From: Glaciecola sp964643575
GTDB taxonomy: Bacteria; Pseudomonadota; Gammaproteobacteria; Enterobacterales; Alteromonadaceae
DNA: 41,633 nucleotides
Direction: 5' to 3'
Assembly: GCA_964643575.1 (NCBI GenBank)
Contig: CAZXTD010000020.1
Span: 1-41,633 of the forward strand
Shown here: positions 1 through 6,989 of the stretch, piece by piece
Layout of the letters: each line of letters starts with the position of its first letter
How positions within the stretch are numbered: the stretch's first letter is position 1
The notes under the pieces: model-generated
The model's database searches: none
What the model saw: the letters and a program-made list of their open reading frames with translations, nothing else
What the model was told of the DNA's origin: nothing
Translations under genes and position numbers: made by a program

Positions 1-113
1 ATTTACAAGCTTTCGAAGCCGTTAAAAATCATCCTGCTCGCAAAAAATGTGTCATGCTTGCTTGGAATGCGCTTCACGAGGTTATTGAGTCAAAGTTCGA
101 CAAAGCTGCATGA
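1..113 (+). CDS. SufU/NifU-like Fe-S cluster scaffold protein, C-terminal fragment
   Basis: The reading frame is open from the window edge and stops with TGA at 111-113, so only about 36 C-terminal residues are visible. They contain HPARKKCVMLAWNAL, which resembles the end of SUF-type NifU/SufU scaffolds, where an Ala-Arg-x-Lys-Cys stretch carries the third conserved cysteine and is followed by a hydrophobic Leu-x-Trp-x-Ala-Leu helix. SufU-type proteins take part in iron-sulfur cluster assembly, either as scaffold or as sulfur acceptor for SufS. The other two cysteines lie outside the window, so the call rests on this one motif. It could be the last gene of a suf operon; the VOC gene follows after about 70 bp on the same strand. 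Confidence 0.6.
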   Translation, partial: LQAFEAVKNHPARKKCVMLAWNALHEVIESKFDKAA

Positions 114-181
114 ATGTTTTTAAAAAACATCAACAATCAGATTAATGAGTTTGATAACAGTCACACCTACTGGATTTAATT

Positions 182-595
182 ATGCTTAGCCATATTCATC
201 ATATTAACTTTGTTGTAAAAGATATTGCCAAGGCGATAGCGTACTTCAGCAAGCTGCTTAATCAACAGCCTATCACCGAAGAATTGTTGCAGCGTAAAGT
301 TACAACGGCGCGATATAAATTGGGTGAAACATGGTTAGTTTTGGTTCAACCAACACACAGCTCAGGCGTAGTGGCCGATATACTTGCGCGCAAAGGAGAA
401 GGCATTTTTTTATTGTCGTTTGCTACCGAATCAATAGACGCTACTTTAGAAAACCTAGAGCTTAATGCCGCCAATAAACGCGAAGGACTCGACGCTTGGG
501 AAATTTGTGATTTGTCGCCACAAGAGCAATTTGGGGCTATTTTACAACTTACTCAATATGCAAATAAGAATTCGGTCAACAAGTACGCCCGATAA
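182..595 (+). CDS. VOC-superfamily protein (glyoxalase/methylmalonyl-CoA epimerase-like)
   Basis: A 137-residue protein beginning MLSHIHHINFVVKDIAKAI, the usual first strand and helix of a vicinal-oxygen-chelate fold, with a His pair at residues 6-7 in the position of the N-terminal metal ligand. The length fits a single two-module VOC protein. The opening and the stretch ETWLVLVQP resemble methylmalonyl-CoA epimerase and lactoylglutathione-lyase relatives. No residue in view fixes the substrate, and VOC members can be epimerases, lyases, dioxygenases or resistance proteins. No signal peptide is seen, so it should be cytoplasmic. It follows the putative SufU gene on the same strand and may be cotranscribed. 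It converges on the sensor gene with only about 50 bp between the stops and no clear terminator. Confidence 0.7.
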   Translation: MLSHIHHINFVVKDIAKAIAYFSKLLNQQPITEELLQRKVTTARYKLGETWLVLVQPTHSSGVVADILARKGEGIFLLSFATESIDATLENLELNAANKREGLDAWEICDLSPQEQFGAILQLTQYANKNSVNKYAR

Positions 596-645
596 ATGTG
601 CAGTATTAATAACATCCCCAGTAACTCTATTTCAGAAAAATAATT

Positions 646-3600
646 TTAAGAATCTAAGGTGTCATCTGGTTTGCGTTTTTTTAAGCGTCTGTTTTTTGAT
701 TTTTGTTGCTCTTGAAATTTAAGTAATGGTCGGTTGTCCAAAACTTCTTCTTCGTAGTGCAGGGGTGGCTTCACAAACGCCAATACTTGCTCAGCTAACA
801 GTGGCTTTGAGATGAGATAGCCTTGGGCATACTCGCAGCCTAACGCTTTAATAACGTCCATTTCTGTTTGGGTTTCTATGCCTTCAGCGGTGACTTTCAT
901 GCGTACACTCTGTCCTAATGTAATTGCCGCTTTAACAATTTCTACTGCATCTTTATTTATGCGTGAGTCGGGCGTATTGTCGATGGCGTCTACAAATTTG
1001 CGATCAATTTTAATGTGTTGCACGGGCAATATGGTGAGATAGGACAAAGAAGAGTACCCTGTGCCAAAATCGTCGATGGCGAGTTCTACGCCTCGCTTAC
1101 AAATTTCAGCTAACAAGTCTTTTAAAATGTCGGTATTTTCTATTAATGATGTTTCTGTGAGTTCGAGTTTTAAATATTTGCCGGCGATGCCTGAATTACT
1201 CAAGGCCTTATCTAATATTCTGATAAAGTCTTTGCCTTTTAGCTGATTAGACGACAAATTTACCGACATTGTAAGGTCTTCTACACAATCAAAAAGTTGC
1301 CATTGTTTAAGTTGCGAGCAAGCTTTATTTAACACCCATTCGCCTAAGGCTATAATTAGGCCGGTTTCCTCCGCAATCGGAATAAACATATCAGGAGGTA
1401 CGTTACCCCTAGTTGGATGTTCCCATCTTACGAGTGCTTCAAAACCGCATATTGTATCGTTACTCAAATCAGCAATTGGTTGATATGCTAAATGCAAAGA
1501 CTCTTGTTCAATTGCCAATCGCAAGTCAGCTTCAAGTTCAGAAAGTTCTAAAGCCGTGACACGCATTTCTTGGTCAAAAACGCGATAAATGCCTTTGCCG
1601 GCTTCCTTTGCCTGATACATAGCAATATCAGCATCGCGCAGGGCACCAGTTACCGTCGTATATTTTTCATCACACATAACTACGCCAACGGTCACATTAA
1701 AATGAAGCGTTAAATTTTCAAGCTCAAATGGCTTTTCAAAGACTTCGATAATTGCCTCAGCCAGCTCTTTAATCTGCCCCACATCGGTAACATCCTCTGC
1801 TACAACGGTAAATTCGTCACCGCCTAATCGTGCAGCGTACATATTTTGATTTAATTGGCTGGTTAAACGAATCGCACTGGCAATTAAAATTTCGTCACCA
1901 ACAGCATGCCCATGTGTATCGTTGATAGTTTTAAAGCGGTCTCCATCTAAAAACATCAGGCCAAAATGGCGCTTTTGATTGATAAGTGAATCTAGTTTTT
2001 TAACTATCCACTCTCTGTTGGGTAGTCCCGTAAGGGAATCGTGAAACGCTTGATGAAATAGTTTTTTCTCAGCGACTTTACGTTCGTTGACTTCAATCTG
2101 TAGTTCTGCTGTACGTTCGCGAACGCGCTGCTCAAGGTCGGCGTTTAGCTTTTCTAACATCGTACTTGCATGTTTCAGCTCAAGTTGCTGTTCTTTTAAA
2201 AGCTTTGTTTTTTCATCTACCAATATCGCCAGTTCAGCTTGGTGTTGGTTTACTAAATATAAGCGCCACTTAACAATTAAGTAGATGCTTAGTAGTAGCA
2301 GCAATAAAAATGATAACCTTGCCCACGGTGTTGACCACCAAGGCGCTAAAATAGTGAAGCTAAACTGTGCGCCTTGCTCGTCCCACTTATCGGCACTATT
2401 AGCCGCATAAACTTCAAATACATAGTCACCCGCTTGCAAATTATTGTAGCGAGCTTCACGGTTGTTTGCGCTTGTAAACTCGAAGTCTTCTTGCAAACCC
2501 CTCAAGCGATACTTAAAGCTTGCTCGGTTGGGAAACATAGTGTCGATAGAGGTGAATGAAAACTGCAAATTATTGGATGAATGAGCCAGCTCGACTCGCC
2601 CAACTTTTTTAATTTGTCCACTGTCAAATTTTACCGCCTCAACGTCATCTCCTTCACTTTTTAAGACTCTCACCGCAGATATCATAGACGGTATTGTGTC
2701 TAAAATTTGCGGCAAGTCGTTGGGGTTAATGATGCTTACACCATTATGATTAGGCAAATACAGTTCGTTGTTAATTCTAAATATATCGCCAAACTGAGAC
2801 GCGCTATTGCCGACTAAGCCATCCTCTTGTTTAAACGCTCTGAATGTATTTTGTTGAAGGTTAAACACTTTGACACCATTGCTTGTGCCTATCCATAACT
2901 CGCTTGGGCTATTTTCATAAAAATGATAAGTTTCAATCTGATTTTCTTCAGTGCCAAGTGGGTAGTGAGTAAACGTTTGTGTGATGAGATTATATAGATA
3001 GAAGCCATATGAAGCGCCAATTGCGAGCGTATCCGAAGATAAGGTGTAAACCGAGTTGCAAAAGCAATGCTCTAAGGCACTTACTAGCGCTATTTCACCA
3101 GTATTTATATTGACAGTTTCAAGGCCTTCACCAGAAACAAGCCATAGGGTATCTCCAATTATTTCAAAGTCACTAATTTCGTTGCTCAATAAGCTAGGTA
3201 AACCGGCGGGACGTTTACTGTACCGAGTAAAGATACTCGTGTTAGTGTCATACATTTGCAAGCCTTCATGCCATACGCTAATCCAAAGCCTCCCTTGCAT
3301 ATCAAAAGCTAGACGAAAAATGTTGTTACCGGCTAGACTATTTCCGTCTTTGGCATCAGGATTTTGTTTATAGTTTGTAAACTGCATTGTTTGAGGGTTT
3401 ATTTTAGATATTCCTCCCCCCCACATTCCAACCCATACATTGCCTTGTAGGTCTTTTGTGATGGTAATTACGGAGTCTGAAGGTAATGAGTTAGGATTGT
3501 TACGATCATGCTTTATGTTTGAAAATTCACCTGTGTGCACATTGAATACTTGAATACCGCCGCCGTCTGTTGCTATCCACAAATCACTATCATTGACCAT

Positions 3601-4785
3601 CACGCCCTTAAAGCTTTTTTGAAAATAGTCTACTGAAGGAGTTGTAATTCTCGACTCGATACTTTCGAATTTCTCTAAAGCGGGCGTTATTCTGGTAAAA
3701 CCTTTAGAGTTAAGCGCTATCCATAAAGAGCCCTTACTGTCTTCGTTAATACTTTCGATACTAGCAGCCGGAATTGCCATTTCGGATTTTTCAGAAGCTG
3801 GCAAACACAAAAAATCATCAAAGTTGCTTCGGTAAACACACAAGCCTTGTTTTTCTATGCCAACCCACAAATTACCCGCCGAATCTAAAAACGTTGTATT
3901 AATGAAATCACTCGGTAAGCTGTTTTTTTCTGAAGATGCGCCATATACCCTGCTTGAATGGTCAACTGTATTCACTCTTAATAAGCCATTTGGGCTAGCT
4001 ACCCACAATGCGTTTTTTTCGATATCAAGCGATATGTCTCTTGCTACAAACGTAGACCATAGCTTGTCCAAAGGTGTATCAATTTTTTTCAGCTTGTCGT
4101 TGAGCACATCAAACGTATAAATACCTTGAGCCGACACAATCCAGAGTATTTGTTGGTCAGTGTCGATGGCCATTGAATGAACAAATTCTGGGCCCTGTTC
4201 AAACTTTTCAACTGAATATGGGCTTACAAATTGTTTAGTCTGTTTATCGAATTTAGCAAAACCAAAACCGTTTCCGCCTAACCATAAGCCGCCTTTTTTA
4301 TCATCCACAAGCTCGTGAATAAACATACCGTCTGCAGCAGCATAAGAGATGAATTCGTCGAGGGTGCGGTCGTACATATGCACTTCGCTGTTAGTCATCC
4401 ATAGCTGACCTTGGTCATCAGATAAAATAGACAGCACCTGATTTTCGCCAGTCGTCGAAACCGCATTCGAAGTATAAGTTTTTAGTTCAAAACCATCATA
4501 ACGATAAAACCTTGAGCGCCTGCCTGATACCCACAAATACCCATGAGAATCTTCAGTAATCTTGGCAACAAAGCTTAGATTGTTTTCTTCAAGCAACAAT
4601 GATGGTGTAAAAGCGCGAAAATGGTCAATGGATTCCGTCGAGTTAGCGTTAAATCCTATGTTCCCATTTTGCGGAGGTGCAGGGTCTGCACTTGCTATAA
4701 AGCAAACGAACAAACTTAAAACGGCAAAACACACCCTGTAAGGGTATCTTGATGGGTTTAAGCACGTTCTTTGTTTAAGGTTCAT
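646..4785 (-). CDS. Periplasmic-propeller sensor with GGDEF and EAL domains
   Basis: A 1379-residue inner-membrane protein predicted to turn over cyclic di-GMP in response to a periplasmic signal. A hydrophobic N-terminus ends near a Ser-Ala-Asp cleavage site. Residues about 60-700 hold many repeats of the two-component-regulator-propeller type (for example GNVWVGMWGGGISKIN), then a Y_Y_Y-like beta domain at about 740-810 and one membrane span near 820-842. A coiled-coil linker follows. The GGDEF motif is intact at 988-992 and the EAL motif at 1116-1118; the EAL domain also keeps ELTET, DDFGTGYSS and AEGIET. Both catalytic sites therefore look complete. The inhibitory RxxD site that usually stands just before GGDEF reads NQNM, so product inhibition is probably lost. 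The tail is Lys/Arg-rich. No good Shine-Dalgarno sequence is seen at this ATG, but the signal peptide supports it. Confidence 0.9.
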   Translation of the reverse strand: MNLKQRTCLNPSRYPYRVCFAVLSLFVCFIASADPAPPQNGNIGFNANSTESIDHFRAFTPSLLLEENNLSFVAKITEDSHGYLWVSGRRSRFYRYDGFELKTYTSNAVSTTGENQVLSILSDDQGQLWMTNSEVHMYDRTLDEFISYAAADGMFIHELVDDKKGGLWLGGNGFGFAKFDKQTKQFVSPYSVEKFEQGPEFVHSMAIDTDQQILWIVSAQGIYTFDVLNDKLKKIDTPLDKLWSTFVARDISLDIEKNALWVASPNGLLRVNTVDHSSRVYGASSEKNSLPSDFINTTFLDSAGNLWVGIEKQGLCVYRSNFDDFLCLPASEKSEMAIPAASIESINEDSKGSLWIALNSKGFTRITPALEKFESIESRITTPSVDYFQKSFKGVMVNDSDLWIATDGGGIQVFNVHTGEFSNIKHDRNNPNSLPSDSVITITKDLQGNVWVGMWGGGISKINPQTMQFTNYKQNPDAKDGNSLAGNNIFRLAFDMQGRLWISVWHEGLQMYDTNTSIFTRYSKRPAGLPSLLSNEISDFEIIGDTLWLVSGEGLETVNINTGEIALVSALEHCFCNSVYTLSSDTLAIGASYGFYLYNLITQTFTHYPLGTEENQIETYHFYENSPSELWIGTSNGVKVFNLQQNTFRAFKQEDGLVGNSASQFGDIFRINNELYLPNHNGVSIINPNDLPQILDTIPSMISAVRVLKSEGDDVEAVKFDSGQIKKVGRVELAHSSNNLQFSFTSIDTMFPNRASFKYRLRGLQEDFEFTSANNREARYNNLQAGDYVFEVYAANSADKWDEQGAQFSFTILAPWWSTPWARLSFLLLLLLSIYLIVKWRLYLVNQHQAELAILVDEKTKLLKEQQLELKHASTMLEKLNADLEQRVRERTAELQIEVNERKVAEKKLFHQAFHDSLTGLPNREWIVKKLDSLINQKRHFGLMFLDGDRFKTINDTHGHAVGDEILIASAIRLTSQLNQNMYAARLGGDEFTVVAEDVTDVGQIKELAEAIIEVFEKPFELENLTLHFNVTVGVVMCDEKYTTVTGALRDADIAMYQAKEAGKGIYRVFDQEMRVTALELSELEADLRLAIEQESLHLAYQPIADLSNDTICGFEALVRWEHPTRGNVPPDMFIPIAEETGLIIALGEWVLNKACSQLKQWQLFDCVEDLTMSVNLSSNQLKGKDFIRILDKALSNSGIAGKYLKLELTETSLIENTDILKDLLAEICKRGVELAIDDFGTGYSSLSYLTILPVQHIKIDRKFVDAIDNTPDSRINKDAVEIVKAAITLGQSVRMKVTAEGIETQTEMDVIKALGCEYAQGYLISKPLLAEQVLAFVKPPLHYEEEVLDNRPLLKFQEQQKSKNRRLKKRKPDDTLDS

Positions 4786-4945
4786 TGGGTGATTTTATGT
4801 TTGCATATTTATTGGTATCGGAACTAGCAGCGATTTCTTTACTGGCCGGAAAGTGGCGACCTCAAAAACTCTGAGGAAGGAGGGCAGTGGGTCAACGGCA
4901 AGTACCAAATTTCAACGCCACTTTATTTCGTATTGAAAAATTAAA

Positions 4946-4974
4946 TTCAAAATGAAAAATAAATGAATTTTGAA
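4946..4974. promoter_or_regulatory. Inverted repeat, candidate activator (enhancer) site
   Basis: TTCAAAAT at 4946-4953 and its exact reverse complement ATTTTGAA at 4967-4974 are separated by 13 bp, so equivalent positions are 21 bp apart, two helical turns. The centre lies about 100 bp upstream of the start point predicted from the sigma-54 promoter at 5032-5047, where enhancer sites for sigma-54 activators usually sit. The region is AT-rich, so a chance repeat is possible. Confidence 0.45.
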
Positions 4975-5031
4975 CGTATTGTATAAACATTAAGTATCTG
5001 AAAATATTGGGGTTTAATAGTTAATTAAAAA

Positions 5032-5047
5032 TGGCATGAACCATGCT
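5032..5047 (+). promoter_or_regulatory. Sigma-54 (RpoN) promoter, -24/-12
   Basis: The sequence TGGCATGAACCATGCT matches the RpoN consensus TGGCACGN4TTGCW at almost every conserved position, with the invariant GG and GC separated by exactly 10 bp. Transcription would start near 5058, about 42 bp before the GTG start of the gene for a sigma-54-dependent activator. This makes it the likely promoter for the activator and for the catabolic genes that follow it. Confidence 0.75.
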
Positions 5048-5099
5048 ATCAGAAATATTGTAAAAATTACGTTAACAAATAAAATTCAAGGAATACTGA

Positions 5100-6989
5100 G
5101 TGGCGTTCAATAATAATAAAGTCCGCATTCTTATTTTTGGGCATAAAGAATTTAGCCAGTTAGTATCAAGCGTGCTTGACGAGTTTTCTGCGCGCGCCGA
5201 ATGTCGTATTGTTGATGCAATTATTGGCACAATAGATGAAGCAAACGCCCACATAGATGTGTTTTCCCCTGATTTGGTTGTAAGTGCTGGCAGCAATGCA
5301 GCGTACTTAAAGGCATCCTTAGATGTGCCAGTTTTGGCGATGTCGGTGACAGAAACTGACATAGTTAGCGCACTAGAAACTGCGTCCAAAATTGCGAATA
5401 GTATTCACCTGATTACATACGATGATTACTCTCATCTAGTATCGCTGCTCAACCAAAATACACAGTTATCAATTACTCATAGCCAATATGCGACGGCGCT
5501 AGAAGCAAAGGAAACTTACTATCTTGCTAAACTAGAAACTAATCAAGCAGTGGTAGGGGCGAGCTTGGTTTGTGGTTTGGCTGCTCAAGATAATATCAAA
5601 TCTTTTCTTATCTATTCTCGAGCATCATGCAGAGCGCTAATAAAAAAAGCGATTATTGAAGCGCAAAAGCAAAAAGACTCTATTCATTTGCAAGCTATGC
5701 AGAGATGGCTTTTTAAAGATGCAAAAACACCGATTATTGTTGTCGATAACAACACCAACATTTTAACCTCTAATGCCGCCGCAAAAACTGAATTTGCGCT
5801 ACAAAACGATAACCAACAACATGTAATAGATGTGCTTCATAGCAACCAATTTAATAATATTGTAGACGGCAGATGCCGATTAAATAACAGCGACTGGTTT
5901 TTTCATAAAGACACACTTGATTTAGCTAACCGGTACTTTGATGTTTATCAGTTTTATGCACAAGACCCTGTTTTGATGCAAAACACATCAGGACAAAGTG
6001 CAAGGCCTTTTGATGCTAACCAACCCCTTGTTTATCGCTCAGATATTATGGCTGAACTTATTGAGCAAACCGATCGTTATGCACAGTCGCCTAGTCATGT
6101 GCTGATTATTGGTGAGTCGGGCACTGGCAAAGAGATGATTGCACGGCGTATTCATGAAAAAAGCCATTTTAGTCAAGGTAAGTTTGTCGCAATAAATTGC
6201 GCAGCCATGCCCAGTGAGCTCTTTGAGGGTGAACTATTTGGTTATGTAGAAGGGGCTTTTACTGGGTCTAAACGCGGTGGTAAACATGGTTTATTGTATG
6301 AGGCAGAAAACGGCGTCCTGTTTTTAGATGAAATTGGTGAGCTGAGCTTACCGCTGCAAGCTAAGTTACTGCGGGTCATTCAGGAAAAGACATATCGCCC
6401 AGTTGGCTCACACAAAGAATTTTCAATCAAACTAAAAATTGTAGCGGCAACAAACAGACCCCTTGCTAAGCAAGTTGCCGATGGTTTATTTCGTAACGAT
6501 TTGTATTACAGGCTCAATGTATTGAGTTTACATGTACCTTCTCTAAGCGCACGCAACCAAGACCTCGACTTAATTACGCGTTCAAAACTCCAAGAACTTA
6601 ACTATGCGGGTTTAAGCACCAAGCAAATTGATGTACTCGCCAAACAACTTCACCCTATTTTTGTCGCTTATCATTGGCCGGGTAATGTCAGAGAGTTAGA
6701 AAACATTATTGAGCGCCTGTTAGCTTATTGCAGCGCAAGCACCGAGCCCGAAGAAATTCAAGTAGCAACATTGCTGAGTCAACTTGCTCCCGAGTTGTTT
6801 CAATTGCAAAGCGACCTTAAACAAGGTGCGCTAGTCGAAAATGAAATTCAGTTAGTGAATGAGGCCATGATTAAGTTTAATGGCAACAAAGAACGCGTCG
6901 CCCAGTTTTTAGGGATCAGTCAAACCACATTATGGCGACGTTTAAAACGCATAAATGATAATAACCAAAGGGGACAACACCATGCGTAG
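5100..6989 (+). CDS. PrpR-like sigma-54-dependent transcriptional activator
   Basis: A 629-residue cytoplasmic activator of RpoN polymerase. Residues 1-190 resemble the PrpR N-terminal ligand-sensing domain (PDLVVSAGSNAAYL, VLAMSVTETDIVSALETA). A PAS-like segment follows at about 200-290. The AAA+ core has Walker A GESGTGKE at 338-345, the sigma-54 contact loop GAFTGS at 385-390 and Walker B VLFLDEIG at 406-413. A Fis-type helix-turn-helix lies near 590-620. The start is GTG at 5100, preceded by AAGGA at suitable spacing. There is no receiver domain, so the signal is probably a small molecule bound directly. PrpR relatives control propionate and related acid catabolism; here the target is most likely the operon it heads. 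Its last 8 bases overlap the start of the receptor gene. Confidence 0.92.
   Translation: MAFNNNKVRILIFGHKEFSQLVSSVLDEFSARAECRIVDAIIGTIDEANAHIDVFSPDLVVSAGSNAAYLKASLDVPVLAMSVTETDIVSALETASKIANSIHLITYDDYSHLVSLLNQNTQLSITHSQYATALEAKETYYLAKLETNQAVVGASLVCGLAAQDNIKSFLIYSRASCRALIKKAIIEAQKQKDSIHLQAMQRWLFKDAKTPIIVVDNNTNILTSNAAAKTEFALQNDNQQHVIDVLHSNQFNNIVDGRCRLNNSDWFFHKDTLDLANRYFDVYQFYAQDPVLMQNTSGQSARPFDANQPLVYRSDIMAELIEQTDRYAQSPSHVLIIGESGTGKEMIARRIHEKSHFSQGKFVAINCAAMPSELFEGELFGYVEGAFTGSKRGGKHGLLYEAENGVLFLDEIGELSLPLQAKLLRVIQEKTYRPVGSHKEFSIKLKIVAATNRPLAKQVADGLFRNDLYYRLNVLSLHVPSLSARNQDLDLITRSKLQELNYAGLSTKQIDVLAKQLHPIFVAYHWPGNVRELENIIERLLAYCSASTEPEEIQVATLLSQLAPELFQLQSDLKQGALVENEIQLVNEAMIKFNGNKERVAQFLGISQTTLWRRLKRINDNNQRGQHHA

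Larger units (their letters stand above)
4786..5099. other. Divergent intergenic region with regulatory sites
   Basis: This 314-bp stretch between the sensor gene and the sigma-54 activator gene holds no coding frame I can support. It is AT-rich near 4920-5030. It contains the sigma-54-type promoter and the inverted repeat listed separately, both oriented or positioned for the + strand operon. A weaker sigma-54-like match lies at 4843-4858. I found no convincing promoter for the - strand sensor gene. Confidence 0.7.

Noticed and set aside
4843..4858. Second sigma-54-like sequence TGGCCGG-N4-TGGCG upstream of the activator gene
   Set aside because: It has the right GG-GC spacing but weaker -24 and -12 matches and would leave a leader of about 230 bases. 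The site at 5032-5047 is closer to consensus and better placed.
6955..6981. Upstream ATG as start of the TonB receptor
   Set aside because: It lies further inside the activator gene, has no ribosome-binding site and would put nine polar residues before the signal peptide.
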